From Leptasterias polaris (taxonomy: Eukaryota > Echinodermata > Asteroidea > Forcipulatida > Asteriidae), in assembly GCA_037783415.1 (NCBI GenBank), contig JAZGTN010000054.1, positions 1,426,001 to 1,490,000 on the forward strand: DNA of 64,000 nucleotides, written 5' to 3'. Below, piece after piece: positions 12,166-24,877 of this stretch. The notes below the pieces were generated by a model. It made no database searches. It had not been told where the DNA came from and saw nothing but the letters and a program-made list of their open reading frames with translations. The position numbers were made by a program, and so were the translations under genes. Numbering within the stretch: the stretch's first letter is position 1; each line of letters opens with the position of its first letter.

Positions 12166-12369
12166 ATGTCCATGTATGTTTGGCTTGGTTTTTAATAATT
12201 TCAAAAGTTTCAAATGTGCCTTGCAGAACACAACAAAGTATATTTATCTCATGAACATTTTTAATATGTATTTTTCCCCAGGTTACGTCTGAGGATTTAA
12301 AGCGATACTTGAGGTTGTGCTGTCATTGCGCTTTTCTTCACATTAGCACTGAACAAGTTGGTGCATCCA

Positions 12370-12380
12370 ATGGATTCTGA
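12370..12380 (+). CDS. KHDC4: KHDC4 candidate first coding exon
   Basis: ATG GAT TCT GA is followed directly by a consensus donor GTAAGT (12381). The two leftover bases plus the first base of the 18192 exon give Glu, so the protein begins Met-Asp-Ser-Glu then IKRKSKWDTP. This agrees with KHDC4 proteins, in which an SKWD motif lies close to the N-terminus. A possible acceptor (TTTTTCCCCAG, ending 12281) precedes it, so 12282-12369 may be 5' UTR of a second exon. The exon is short and rests on phase and context only. An upstream alternative start cannot be excluded. Confidence 0.5.
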
Positions 12381-12453
12381 GTAAGTTATTTTTTGCAGTC
12401 GAACTTAAGAGCTCCCTAGCAAGCATCAGTAGCAGCTGTACTTTGTACAGCAT

Positions 12454-12941
12454 CAGTGTTCTCCACACAAGGGTTTTAGGAGGGCGGGCCGCCCTCCCAA
12501 AGTTTAAGGTCGCCCTGCCAAAGAAGTGGCCGCCCTGCTAAAATATTTGGCCGCCCTGCCAAAAAAATTACAAACGGACTAAATTTAGCCTGCACTGAAT
12601 ACGATCAAACGAGTAGCCGACGAGCCATTCCCTACTTCCAAACCGCAAGCATTGGAATTGCGATCGTTGCATAGTGCATATATACAACCGCAGTGTCCAA
12701 AGTCTAAGCTAACCAACATTCTGGACGCTGTGATTGGCCGTTGATGGCCTTGATAATTACCATATTCATAAGAGAGCTTGGCTATACTCCAACGCAGTAC
12801 ACGTTCACGAGCCGAGTAAAGAATTGCCGCATGCCTGCAGATTGGTACATTATACAGCCATTTTGATGACGTCATATCGACGGGCGCCATTTTGATTACG
12901 TCATGCCACCCTCCCAAAGAAAAAGTCTGTGGAGAACACTG
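12454..12941. mobile_element. non-autonomous TIR element (hAT-like MITE)
   Basis: Left end CAGTGTTCTCCACA and right end TGTGGAGAACACTG are inverted repeats, followed inwards by AGGAGGGCGGG and its imperfect complement CACCCTCCCAAAG. The left sub-terminal region repeats GCCGCCCTGCCAAA four times. The terminal CAGTG resembles hAT ends, but no clear 8-bp target duplication is seen (TACAGCAT versus TAGTACTA). The antisense ORF at 12585-12917 has no family resemblance. It lies 75 bp into intron 1 of the KHDC4 model. Confidence 0.7.
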
Positions 12942-14689
12942 TAGTACTATTGGTACATGTACATAAATGTACTTTTTGCAGCATGTTTATCAGTCGCCTT
13001 TGGATTTATTATGCTTTTTGGGCTTTTTCTTGTTGTGCTACCATATTTTGGGGGGTTTTCTGTGTGTTTTTTGGGGGTCAATCTTTGGATGTCAAATCAA
13101 AGGAACGTAGATTGGACCATAGAGCAAGCACCATAGAGCACAGACCAGATTGGACTGACGCGTGTGTAATGTCAGTTGTTTATGTACACGCCTTTTAGAT
13201 GGATATGTAGACTGAATCCTCATGCCCTGACATACATGTAGGCCCTTTTCAAAATGACCGGATTCGGCTTCAGGCTTCGGCTTCGTTTTGGGGGGCTTCG
13301 GCTTCGGCTTCACAACAAATAAAATGGCAACGTGTTTGTTTCGAACACTTCGGCTTCTTCGGCTTCATGTGGCCCCGCTTGGCATCATGGGTAAAATTGT
13401 AATACATGAAAACAAACGTGCGTCGTCTGCTTTGTTTTTGTATCGGACATTATAAAGATGGTTTGTTATTGTAGCATGCTTGTTCCCTTTCTGACGATTT
13501 AATTAAAATACCTTATAACTGGTGACAATTATAAAATTACAGCCAACATGATCTTTTCAATTTTATGTGCTCTGTTCTAATTTAACTTCACTTGATTACC
13601 AAACCATTTATTTCATTGAAAGCTAACGAATCATTATTGTTTTCGTCGACAAAACTGACCAGTTCATAAAATATCAAACTTTTTATTCCAAAAATGGGTG
13701 GTCAGTCTGAGTTATGGGTGGTCAGTCTGAGTTTAAAACAATTTTTTGATAAATTTACAAAGTTTTGTTGTGATTCATACCTGATAGATTTAATGTATGC
13801 AGTGTTTGGGTACCCTTTTTCCCCCTTGGACTAGAACTTCAGCCTTGTGTTGCGGTGGTTCTCACACCAAAGTCACTCTTCCAACTATGCATTGTAAAGA
13901 AAAATGATAAAATAAAACAATGAAAGATAGTACATAATAATGTTGGTGAATGCCAGTCCCCGCCCCTCAAAAAAAAAGATAAAAGGTCTCCTAAGTTCTA
14001 GCAAAGTCCCCCACCCCAACACAGTAGCCCCTGAATCCTTGTTTGATGCAGCACTAGTGACTTTAGTGTATCATTCATTCCTGCACCGAGTTTAAATTTA
14101 TGTAACAATTCAGAATCATGCAAAAAGTAGTTCATCATTTAATGGCCTGAGGTTTCGACCATAGCTGGGAGTCTTTCTCGAAGGATGTCATTCATGAATG
14201 ACATGACAACACACATAAACATAAACAGACATGTGTGTGCCGTTATCATGTCATTTAGCCTTTGAGAAAGACTGTTACATGTAGGGTCCAAACATCAGGC
14301 CAGTAACTATCGTTTGGTTAGTAAGAAGTTTGCAACAGCTATTTCTATTTTCTCAATTCAGAATCATGCCTCTTTTTTTATATTTATTATTTATAGCCAA
14401 TCCAATGAACTTTCCTTCAGACAAATCTAATATGGCCAATGAAGAAAAAAGAACATCAAGCAGACAGGCCCTACTTGACAAAGATTATCCTGATGTGATT
14501 ATCCTATTGCCTTGAAATGTAGGTTAACTTCATCAGTAAATGTGTGGAATAAAACCAAAACACGGTTTTCACGAATAAGATGCAGCACTAAGTTTATTGG
14601 CCACATTTACATGTATATCCGTCATCTGAAATGAAGTAAATTACCATAAAAAATTACATTTTATATCAAAACTCACCAAAAGTTTTCTC

Positions 14690-14877
14690 AGCATGAATGT
14701 GACATCATCAAGCCAGCAAAGCCATCTCTCGGTCTGGCTCCGTATTTTGACCAAAATCGAAGCCTTGGTTTCAAGCCGAAGCTGAAGCTGAGCATTTCGT
14801 ATTGAGCTTCAAAATGGCGCTGGGGACTGGATCCAAAGCCGAAGCCAAAGCTAAAGCTGGTTGTTTCGAAAAGGGCC
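14690..14877 (-). repeat. GGCTTC-rich dispersed element
   Basis: On the minus strand the segment begins GGCCCTTTTCGAAACA and contains GCTTTGGCTTCGGCTTTGG-type hexamer runs, then CGATTTTGGTCAAAATACGG. A second, shorter copy begins at 13239 on the + strand (GGCCCTTTTCAAAATGACCG then GGCTTCGGCTTCG). Shared ends and hexamer core suggest a MITE-like family. The Lys/Ala-rich ORF at 14802-15005 is a by-product. Confidence 0.65.
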
Positions 14878-17201
14878 ATAGTGTAATTACATTGCAAATT
14901 GGCTTGCTGATTTTTTACCTGTTGGATCGTCCATTAAAGAGTCACATTTACGGCCAGAATGATTGCAAAAGGTGGAGTTTGGTGTTGGTCGTGTATTTGC
15001 GTTAGCTACATGTAGCTACGTACATTGATACAGATATAGGCAGGTCCAAACTAACTTGACGCCGATGACATCATGGGTCATTTGTCGGGTGTTTTGTTTG
15101 ACCTCATGTTTTCAGATTTTGGGCTGGGAGTGTTTCGAGGAAAATTTCTTTTTACCCTGTTTTAGCGTGAGGTAATGGACTCATATTATTTTTTTCTATT
15201 TCTTGGGGACTCCATCTATTGGAAAAATGTAAAAACTAAATATTTCAGAGCATCCTACAACCGCTCTTTAAGAAAGCACTTTTCGATGCAACCTTAAATG
15301 GAAATTATGTCAGTCGTTGTTACTCAAAATCAGCAAACCTTGGCCGATTCTCCTGAACGGAGAATGTCAAACACTTTTTAATGTGCCTCTTCACAGTATT
15401 AATTCTTAAGAGCTTTTGGAATAGTTTGTTTTTGAGAATATCATTATCATTGTCATTGTCAAAATTAATCCATGGCTCCACAACATAATGAAAACAAACA
15501 TTCTTAATTAATCCATGGCTCAACAACATAATGAAAACAAACATTCTTAATAAAAATGCACCGGAATTTTTTTGTAATTTTTTTTGAGAAAAAGTGGAAT
15601 GTCTTCACCCTGAATCGGCCAACCCTTGGCAAGCTATTCCCGAAATTTGCCATGGTACTTATGCTGGAATCTCATATCACAGTTTACCTTCTATTTGCAG
15701 AAAACAATGATAAACAATGGTGGCAGCCTATCGATTTCTCATAATCCTTATTTGTACAACAAAAGGATTATATAAATCGTGTGTCCTATTCCAAGGCATG
15801 CACTCTCACGACACCAGCATGTTATAACAGCTGTGAGCGATTGGTCGCTGTCATAGAGGCAATCTCAGTAAAGTTAGCCAAGTCTGTTGCTGTGCACAAG
15901 TCTTGTGATTGCCAATCCGGGCAGCACAACAATTGCTTCAGTCCTGATTTGAGGCATGCGATCACACCCCCACGCCATCGCATACCTAAAAGCTTCCCCA
16001 CCTTGTCATTTTTGTTAAGCCTGTGACTGTTACACAGTTACCCAACCGATCGTCCGGTTACACGTTTACATTTTATTACGGTTCGAAAAAGCGTCAAAAT
16101 GTGCCAACAAAGACACTTCCCAAGCTCACACAGCCTTCAAACTTTGCACATTAGCTCTTCACTAGAAGAAGGCACCTCTTTAACATGTTTAATGACTTCA
16201 TCGGGTGTTGAATTAAATTAAATTAAAGTTTAATATTTGAAGAATCATAACTCACTGACTCGAGAACCTTGCAATGGATTTTTACAATCTATACATCATC
16301 AAATGTGTGTCACAGAGGGCTTCCAAACATGAACAAACTCTACGCAGAGTTTGACCTCAATTGACCTTGTTTTCCGTTCGAAACCAGAAGTTGAAGTGAA
16401 GAAAATTTTCCAGCGCCTCGTTTTGAGGTCTGCAAGCAACATCATCTGGACTCGTCATGCCGAACACCTTGTTTTAATGTGACAAAAACTTATGTCTCTA
16501 TTTCTTCTTGCTTTTGTTTTGTTTTGTTGTATTTGGGGGTTTATTTTGCGGGGTTTTATAAAAACGTTTGTGTTTGTAATTTTCCCAATGAAACAGCATT
16601 GAGCAAATATGGCTAAGTTTATTTGGACTCTCAGTCACAGCCTGTACCACAAGTTATAAGACGCAAATGCACCGTCAATATAACAAAAGTGGTATTCCTA
16701 TTAAACCTAAAAAATTGACAATATAAAACTCAGAAAAAATCAGGAGGAAGGAAAATACACAGAGCATTGAAACGTTGCAATTTTGAAACAGTGGACTCGA
16801 ACAGCTAGGTTTACCGACTGACAAACCCGCAATGACAAGAATTTACTTTGCGGTCTTGCTCCCAACCCCTCCCGGATGTTCATGAGTTCCCAGTTTTAAC
16901 TATTTCTTGGCTCGGGGGTTTCTGTCTCGCTACAATGTAGCTCCACTGAGTCTCTCGGCTAGCTACATGCACTATTCATGCCGAGCTGGTTTCATCTCGA
17001 AAGCCCCCATGCTGTGAACTGTAGAACACGCTTCTGTTGCTTGGACTCTCTAAAATAAAATCTTACATTCCATTTTTATTATTTAAAACTTGTATCCATA
17101 ATTTGAATACATAGTGGTTTTTTAAAAATAATTGTTAAAAAACACAGTTAAATTCGGTGCAGTAATTTACTTTTATACGGCTGGAAGTTAAACTAACTCC
17201 G

Positions 17202-17262
17202 AAGATCACGTGGGTTATCCGGACCAAAAATGTGGTTGGGATAACCCACATGACCTTCGTTT
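17202..17262. repeat. imperfect hairpin (inverted repeat)
   Basis: AAGATCACGTGGGTTATCC is mirrored by GGATAACCCACATGACCTT across about 20 bases. A CACGTG E-box-like core lies in the left arm only. No function can be assigned. Confidence 0.8.
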
Positions 17263-17475
17263 TTTTTTAAATGCTTGAGAACGGCAAAATGTTATGGCTT
17301 CTACTCCATTCCTGGAAGACCTTTCGAGTCATGCTTTGGTCTATTGTGTAGCATTAATACTGTAGCCCAATGAAGCTGGTGTGTCTCTTTAAGGTGATAG
17401 AGACCCCAGTGGTCACCAGTGGACCCCAGTGTTCTTTCTAACAAAGGTAGCCAGGTCATTGTGGCGTATAAGTGG

Positions 17476-17592
17476 GTTCCTAGATTGATGGTGAGCGTGT
17501 CTGTACACAGTTTGATTCTTGCAGGAAGATGTCAGTTCCTAGATTGATGGTGAGCGTGTCTGTACACAGTTTGATTCTTGCAGGAAGATGTC
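17476..17592 (+). repeat. 59-bp tandem duplication
   Basis: Two identical 59-bp copies starting GTTCCTAGATTGATGGTG at 17476 and 17535. Perfect identity suggests a recent duplication. It lies in KHDC4 intron 1, 600 bp upstream of exon 2. Confidence 0.97.
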
Positions 17593-18191
17593 AAAACTAC
17601 TGTTTTAGTGGGTCAACTGTTTGATGATGTTGAGCTTGAGAAGGATGCTACATGTAAGCTAAAAGCTGAGTTTGCTTGCGTGCTTGATCAATTACAGTAC
17701 ATGTTGCTCTCCAGTGTTCCTTATCCCCCATAGCAGCTGGAAGTTTTTCTTTCAGGAAGCCTGTATCAAGAGAAATGTTTTCTACATGGGTGATATTTTG
17801 TCTTCGTCTGGATCATTCCTTTTTTGTAGAATAAAGCTGGGTTTGGGGCTGTATAAGCTGTGAATGTTGGGCATACATGTACAATATGTACATAAGTTTT
17901 TCAAGTATGGGTTGGGATAATTTTAACAGGAAGTTGTTAACTTCAGCATGGCTTGAAGGAACTGTGTCTGATGTCTTAAAATCAATGTACATGTACACTG
18001 TACATGTACTGTACAAAATAATACACAGATCTTCACACTATTAAAACAAAGTTTTCTAGAGAATCGTTAAAAAGTTTTCATGCTTGCACCGGGGCTAATT
18101 TTTTAAGTCTTTCATTGTTTTTAGCAGTAAAAGCTCATTGTATTAATACCATTTACCTGTGTAACATTGTGACTTAATTCCTTTCTTATAG

Positions 18192-18378
18192 AATAAAGCG
18201 AAAATCTAAGTGGGACACACCAACTGGAGTGGGTGAATTTGATGAACATGGGTCAAGTCTAGAAGCAGCTTCTGCAGCAGCTGCCAAGATAAATGCCATG
18301 TTGATAGCTAAAGGTAAACTAAAGCTACCAACTGTTACTGTACCTGCAGCACAGCAACCTCCAAAACAAAAACTTCAT
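18192..18378 (+). CDS. KHDC4: KHDC4 exon 2 (N-terminal SKWD and AAKINAML region)
   Basis: KHDC4 is a KH-domain RNA-binding protein of the nucleus that associates with spliceosomal components and influences splice-site choice (known for the vertebrate protein BLOM7). This exon, bounded by TTTCTTATAG and GTAAGTAC, encodes RKSKWDTPTG, then LEAASAAAAKINAML and IAKGKLK. Vertebrate KHDC4 has the same order: SKWDQ, then AAAVAAKINAMLMAKGKLK. It enters with one base completing a codon from the previous exon and ends in phase 0 after 62 further codons. The next exon continues the family sequence in frame. No lesion is visible, so the gene looks functional. Confidence 0.9.
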
Positions 18379-19143
18379 GTAAGTACAGTGTCAATAGACT
18401 GTGCAAGTCTCGCACGTATCCGAACGAGAGAACACGTCAAACGAAGAACATTTTTATTTCTGAAATCAAATCTTTGTTTTGAATTATATCTCATGACAAA
18501 ATCTAAACAACAAAAATAAATCATAAAAATTTTATGAAATTAGTTTTAGCTTTTGAAAAAAATACGAAAATGTGTTAATTATTATTTTTTCATCAAGCAG
18601 CAAGTAATTTTACTGCACAATACACTCACACACAGAGAAGGGGAACCTGGCATCGGAAAGCAATTTGCGGTTTGATTTTGACACGTGGGCTAGACCCGGT
18701 ACTAAAATGCTCCACGTTAGTCTTTGATTAAAGCCGTTGTTGTTCATTTTTCGTTAAGCGCGATCTCCCATTATACTGTCGTCGTCCCGTTCCACCAAGA
18801 GAGGGCGCTTTATTAAAAAGCCAACACCTTGAGCCAAGACTAGGCGCACACGGTCTTCCACGTGTGTGGACAAGGAAACTAAATAATGGCTGTCGAGGAC
18901 GCATCGCGCTTGTGGCCGTAACACATGTCTAAGGAATGCCACAAAAACATCTTGAAAATGAGGACGAACAACACATTGTTACCAGATAACAATTGTGGCC
19001 TATGTTTCTGTTAATGTTTTGTCTACGCTGCAGTACAAAGGCTGTTAGTAGCGCTGGCCCAAAATCTGGACAGGACTTAGCTTGCTAACTAAAAACAAGT
19101 TTTCCTCATTTTTTCCCATGACCCACTCACATGCCTGACAGGA

Positions 19144-19980
19144 GCCCGGTTTGAAGTGTGGGATATGTAGCACCCACCGAGGGAACCTTAAAATGTGAAT
19201 TGTTAAGTGCACTGAGTGGTGCGTTGAGTGGGGGAGCCCCCTAAACTCACCAAGAAAATCGATTTAATCAAAATTGTGAGTGCAAGCATAATTTCTTCAT
19301 GGATCGAAAGGCTATGGTCCACTGACTAAGATTTCCGTAATTAAGAAAATTAATAATGGTGCCAAGTCTTATTTAGAAGGCCCCTAATTAGCGCTAATTA
19401 CCGTTTAATCGAAGTTTTGAGTGCAAGGATGAAACATGTGTCAATGTGTACTTTACACTGTACTTACTCAAAATCAACTACAATTAGTAAAATGTTAAGA
19501 AGTGCCATCTTTGCTTAAGAAAGGGTCAAAAAAGGTCACCATTCGATTTAATCAAAATTTGGAGTGCAAGCAAAATTTCTTCATGGATTGAAAGGCTATG
19601 GTCCACTGAATGAGATTTCCATATTTATAAAAAATTAATATTGGTGCCAAGTTTGATTAAGAAGGCCCCTAATTAGCGCTAGTTACAATTTTAATCTTAA
19701 CTTTGAGTGCAAGGATGAAACATGTGTCAATGTGTACCTTATACTTGGGTCAAAGGTTATCAGAGGTCAACAATTTGGTTTAGGCCAGCCCTAATCAAAT
19801 TAAAATGTCATTTAATCAAAATTTGAAGTGCAACCAAAATTTCTTCAGGGATAGATTGAAAGGCTATGGTCCGCTGAATTAGTATTTTTTACTGAAGAAA
19901 AACAATTAACAGTGCCAAGTTTAATTAAGAAGTCATTTAATTACCACTGATTGCGACGGATAATTGGAATACACTACATG
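19144..19980 (+). repeat. dispersed repeat with internal ~270-bp tandem units (copy A)
   Basis: The end starts CCCGGTTTGAAGTGTGGG and is followed by three units starting ATTTAATCAAAATT at about 19262, 19546 and 19810. Each contains GAAAGGCTATGGTCCACTGA and AATTAGCGCTAATTA-like sequence. An inverted copy with the same terminal block lies at 27690-28412. Confidence 0.85.
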
Positions 19981-21179
19981 TACTTTTGATATTGACATGT
20001 GTTGAGTTGCATTAAAAAAAATTAAACCCAGGAAGGTTTACATCAATTTTAAAAGATTACCATTCTGACTTTTTTAAATGAACGGAAATGTTTCGTTTCA
20101 TTGAACAACTCACAACAGATGGAAAAATCTCTTGGGTTTAACTCCGTGACTTTTGCAGTTTCATGCTGTTTTCATGCAGTTTTACATGAATCCGTCCAAA
20201 GTTCTTTAATGCACACACAGCACAAACGTATATCTATCTGGTAGGAAGTTGACATGTATATTAACTTTAAATTGTAATAAATCTCTAGCCTAATTTAGGG
20301 CTTAACCCTCCAGTAATTGCAAAAGAATCTTTTTCACTTCTGCCCATTTCAGAGATGTCCCCTGAGCACCATACTAAAAGTATACTTCAATATGACAAGT
20401 GGAAAGGATTCAAATTTGCATAAAATGAAAATTAGCTGCCGCCATTATGCAAAAATTAACAAATGAAGTGTCTTTTGGCACAATTTTTAATTAATTACAT
20501 GCGTACAATTACGCAAAATATGTGAACTAGCTGCTGCAGTCATAACCAAAATTCTCACAATTGAACATCTGATCATGGCAAATAGAGTGTCTAGACGAAT
20601 GTTTTCAGGATTTGTGAATATGAATATGATGTTGCCCAATGTGTCTGTGCCAACCCCTCCCCATCGGTGCCTCCTGCCTCCCCCCTTCCTGCGTAACCCA
20701 AACCCCCATTTGAAAATTTTGGAAAGTAAAATTACTGGAGTAATAGATATTACATGTACATTACAAAAAGCACTGTAAAAAAGTGGTCTACAACTATTAA
20801 CAGACAAACAAAATGTGGTTTGTTTTACCTTGAAAACAGATACATACATTTTGCTTATTCTGTGTATTCATTGTATTATACGACAACTCTCATGTCCACA
20901 CAAAGAACTATGAATCACCACTTGTTCGCTGCTTTTGATGACAAATTACATGTACAGTGTATATGTAGTTCCTGGATATCTAGCAGGATTGTTGATGTTG
21001 TGGCCTACATTAGCACACACTGTACTAAGTTTTTGTTGCATTCTATTTTTGTTGTTCACAATCAGTGAGGTGTTCTTGCAGCCCTGTGTACAGATTACAC
21101 CAGCATACTGTACTACAACAATCTGGGGAGACAATGCTGGCGTACAGTGTAAGCCTTAGACAGAGAAGTAGCTTAGAGT

Positions 21180-22620
21180 GTTGGACTAGAAAAGAGAGCC
21201 AGGTCAATGCTGTATCTATGGCATTGTTTGATTTTCTTGAGACCTGCAGGGAAGCAACTAAGAGTTTTTGATGATAAGCTGGACAGTCTGATCATAGTTA
21301 AAGGGTGAATGTAATCACAGGCAAGGCAGTCTGTCATCTTCCATTTGTTTAGGTGATGAACTGTTGAAGCGTAAGGTCTGGATCCTGCTTTAAAAAAAGC
21401 TGTCAACTGATGTTGAGGAAGGTTGAAACCAGTGACCTCTTCTGTGGGATTCTTTACAAGGTCTTTGTTAGCAAGACAGTCAAGTGCCCAGAGATTTTGT
21501 AACCTCCGATTGATGGTCAAAATTGACACATTCAAGTGTATCTACATGTATGGTACCACAGAAGGGTTAGTGAGATGCAAGGCGTATTATTCTCGGCAAA
21601 CTATTCAGGTTCTCGTGCATATGCAGGTCTGAGTTGGCTTTAATGCATGTTCTTTCCTGTGTATGCAGGGTGGATTGATGAGAGAGATAAAGAGTACCCG
21701 AGGATAGTTCAGGATGGTGTCCACTCGTTTGATGTGGCAGCGCCCAGCTCATACTGGTGCACAGCACTCATTATAATATGGTGAACACTCTAGGGTAAGG
21801 CTTGCAGTGTGTAGAGTGTGAGCACTTGATCCCTATAGTGCCTGCCAACTTGTTCTGATATTTTTTCCAGTGGTCCTTGCCGGTCAAGGTGTCTTCAAGA
21901 ATCTTTGGAAATTGTTGGTGTTTTGGTTTGATAAGATGAAAAGCAGTGCCCTGGTCTTGGAAGGATTTGGGCGGAGGCGCCAGTACGTCTTCCAAATTAG
22001 TTGGGTGGCAAGGGCAAGGTCATAAGCATAATTATGCAAATTTCCTGGAGGTGGTGTTTGGCATGTCACTCACATAGGTGCTAAAACGCATTGAAGCCCA
22101 GACAGATCCTTTAGGGAGGCCCTCATTTAGCGTCCTCATAGAGCTCAACCTGTGGACAAGTGTTACTCTTAATCTTCGATTGCTGAGAATGGAAGAGAGG
22201 ACACGCATGGTAGTTTGACATTTGAAGACTATCGAGGTCTGGTACAAGCGGCCATGTCGCCAAAATGTGTCGTAAGCTGAGAAGATATTGATGAGGGCCA
22301 AGCCTGTTTTAAGAGCTCGTTTTCAGCCAGTCTCGATGAATGTAGATGAGAGCTAGAACTTGATTTGCACAGCTTCTACCAGGTCAGAAGCCTTCTTGGG
22401 CGTTAGGCAGAATAGGTTCTACTGGAAGACAAAGTATGGCAAGTAGGAGATGCTCAAATAATTTTTATGATGTGGAGAGGAGAGATCGATGTGCCCATAG
22501 CTGCCAGGGTGTTATGCAAGATTACCTGGCTTTAATAACAATGACTTGTTCGTCTCTCTTTGGTCGTGGAATAAGGTTCTTCAGGAAAGTGGCCATACTT
22601 CCCATTTCTAAAATACATTG
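21180..22620 (-). mobile_element. decayed jockey/I-like non-LTR retrotransposon, antisense
   Basis: Read on the minus strand from 22620 down, pieces of one reverse transcriptase appear in several frames: PGRSCANQVLAL, then a YDTFWRHG-type motif, then LNEGLPKGSVWAS, then YAYDLALATQ (catalytic YADD expected, one Asp lost), then WRLRPNPSKT, and finally C-terminal NLPQHQLTAFFKAG and LHKW. Order and spacing fit the RT and C-terminal region of jockey/I-type LINEs. No endonuclease domain is visible, so it is 5' truncated. Multiple frameshifts and stops and the altered active site show it is dead. Confidence 0.8.
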
Positions 22621-23525
22621 ATTTGGATACTTAGGTATCCAATTTGCACACCAACATAACAAGAGAAAGATCTAATTGTTTTAATTGTTAGGTAAATACG
22701 CCAGTTGGCAAACTATAAAGTTCATTTTTCATATGCACCCCTAAATATCGGCACACCCCTTGTGTCCCCAGGAATTTGACTCTAGTTACACCACTGCCAT
22801 TGTAATGATGACACTGCTAGATGTAGGTGCCCTTATGCAACGTGCCATGGCCATAGGCATACCTTTGAAAGTATTTGTCACACACATGTGTTAGTTGTGT
22901 GATAAACAGGTATAATTATGAGAAGGTAACAAATATCTTTGAGGGCTACGCAGACGGTCTGACGATCAAGGATGTCACACATCGGAGATTAGGTCTGACT
23001 CTGCGTTGGTCAGAATGCTACCTTCACTGGTAAAAAAAAATCCTGAATCTAAAGAGGGTGTAGTACTGAGTTGCTGTTGCCAGGCAGTGTTTTAATGAGG
23101 GATCTATCTGGAGAGATCCTTGCCTTGCTATGATAACCCTCTGCTATCAGATTGTTGTTATTCACTGCAATGCATGTTGGTTTACTGCCTGGAATGAACT
23201 ACAAATAATGGGAGGAGATGATATTTCTTGCTTAAGTTATTGACTGCTTCATTATCTAGAAAAATTATCTCACCGTTCTTGTTCACAGTCACTTGTTCTT
23301 GGTCTGGTAAGACGTTTGATTGGAAGTGCTTGTGGGATGAAAGTGAGTTTAGGATTGCTCTCTGCCATATTTGCTGATATTAGAGAGATAATACATTTAT
23401 TTCAATGTTGCCATGATTAAATACATGTGTACATCCCTAAAGTTAAGATACGTGATAAAAAATAAACAATGCCAAACCAGAAACATAGTAATGACAATAC
23501 ATTTACACGAAATTTGGATAAATAC

Positions 23526-24060
23526 TGTAATTTCCTGCGTATAAGGTGCTCGGCGTATAAAATAAGATTCAAGCGTTAACAGATAAGGCGCACTGCCTCA
23601 TAAGGCGCAATACATATTTCCCATTGTACACGCTAGCCAAGTCCCACACTGCTTGTACATCAACACATACAGGGGTAATTTGATGGTACATGTATAAGAA
23701 CACTTACCATAGCGCAAAGGGATCGTAAATGTTTAATAACGGAAGACGAGTAAAACGTCACTTGTTTCATTATTATTTTTTTCATTTTCGTTTAAAAATT
23801 TTTCCTAAAAACCATAGCTCTATAGTTTTTCTTTATACACAACGAGCGCGCGCAGACACACGTTTTCCCAACGTTTCCCAAATGTTATCTCGCTTTTTTG
23901 AATGCTACAATACATGCAAGAACCAGCGAACGCTAGAGTGTGCTTTCTTAATAATGCTTTCACAATAAGAACGTGCACCCTCTGTTGGCGAAATCTAACA
24001 GCGCATTTCACGATAACATGCAAAAACGACTAGAATAATAAAGACTACTACCTGTCATGC
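23526..24060 (+). repeat. dispersed TIR-like repeat (copy 1 of an inverted pair)
   Basis: Starts CTGTAATTTCCTGCGTATAAGG, resembling the ends of the 886-2148 element (CCGTAATTTCCGG...). 23730-24050 matches the reverse complement of 51240-51600 closely (for example CACACGTTTTCCCAACGTTTC, CTACAATACATGCAAGAACC, TTCACGATAACATGCAAAAACG). The two copies are in opposite orientation about 27 kb apart. Probably a MITE or non-autonomous DNA transposon; no transposase is visible. Confidence 0.7.
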
Positions 24061-24198
24061 GCTATTGAGTCTCATTTGGAGAGCATTTACAAACATTTTA
24101 TCAACTATAGGGGCCATAAATAACACACTAAATTCGGGTGAGAAGAGGAATTCTTACAATATGATTGGCAATAAATTTTGGGGGGTTTTAAGTTACTA

Positions 24199-24364
24199 TT
24201 AGTCTAGTGGTAGGTATAAAAATCCTTTATATTGTCCATTGGGGTTGGGATATGTCCTTCGGATGGCGTCCATGATACATGAAGGAAGTGGCACTCTGTT
24301 GAACCTTCCAAGGTAGCCCCAACACCATCTGACAACTTGCCAGTAAGCCACATGGCGATATTTT
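24199..24364 (-). pseudogene. P2X7-domain pseudogene exon 3
   Basis: The acceptor on the minus strand is TTTGTTTGCAG, with first base 24364. The exon encodes KYRHVAYWQVVRWCWGYLGR, then the PLPSC core and GQYKGF, ending at TAA (24201-24199). Two bases at the exon 2 end (CA) plus A give Gln, preserving phase 2. This is the best preserved part. The longer ORF running upstream over the poly-C tract (24456-24475) is an artefact of missing stops. Confidence 0.85.
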
Positions 24365-24455
24365 CTGCAAACAAAGTAGTAGAAGAAAATCAAATTAGGT
24401 AAACAGTTGATGTTACTCTTCTGATTTGTCCAGTCGAACAACTCATAGGAGATCA

Positions 24456-24475
24456 CCCCCCCCCCCCCCCCCCCC
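24456..24475 (+). repeat. poly-C tract (20 bp)
   Basis: Uninterrupted C20 (G20 on the other strand). Comparable G runs occur at 32466-32482, 39195-39207, 39600-39615 and 60776-60800. These are G-quadruplex-prone and sequencing-error-prone. Confidence 0.98.
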
Positions 24476-24877
24476 ACAACACACACCCTTACATATGGCA
24501 GTAACGGGGTACTTCCATTGTAGTTAGTTATTCCCTTTTCTGAAGAAATCCTCTGTGGGGTACCATTACAACAAAGACAACCTTCTGGGGTAGCATTGTT
24601 CCATTGTTAAAAGTGCCCAGTAAGTTGGCATGTGTATAGCCCACATACACACACTTTTGGGTTCAGTAAAGAAGTCAAAAGCTGAAAAAGATGGGTCTCT
24701 GTTTTTTCTGTAACAGACTCGACAATTGTGACAGAGATCAGTGTTTTGAAACATTCTTTTACTGCTTTTATGGTTAATAGTTGTCCTGAATTGTATAAAT
24801 CTAATCCAACAGTCAATTATACTAGGGTTTGCTCATTACATTAATTTTACAGTTCAATTTAAAAACAAGACACTTAC

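Larger units (their letters stand above)
10373..12281. other. 5' flank of KHDC4 without recognised gene
   Basis: No coding sequence recognised. It holds a degenerate telomere-like array (11566-11790) and a palindromic hexamer microsatellite (12119-12165). AGCACTGGC- and GGCAAGGGCAAGGGC-type low-complexity patches are scattered through it. If KHDC4 starts at 12370, its promoter or an upstream non-coding exon should lie here, but no TATA box or CpG cluster is obvious. Confidence 0.5.
12942..18191. other. remainder of KHDC4 intron 1, no gene recognised
   Basis: Holds (GGCTTC)n-bearing repeats at 13235-13320 and 14690-14877, a partial inverted repeat at 15330-15640 around a 38-bp duplication (about 15468-15550), a hairpin at 17202-17262 and a 59-bp duplication at 17476-17592. 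The other stretches show neither exon-like sequence nor a recognised repeat. Confidence 0.5.

Noticed and set aside
24199..24486. 95-residue ORF starting upstream of exon 3 with a Gly run
   Set aside because: The Gly run is the poly-C tract and the upstream part is intron; the real exon starts at the acceptor (24364).
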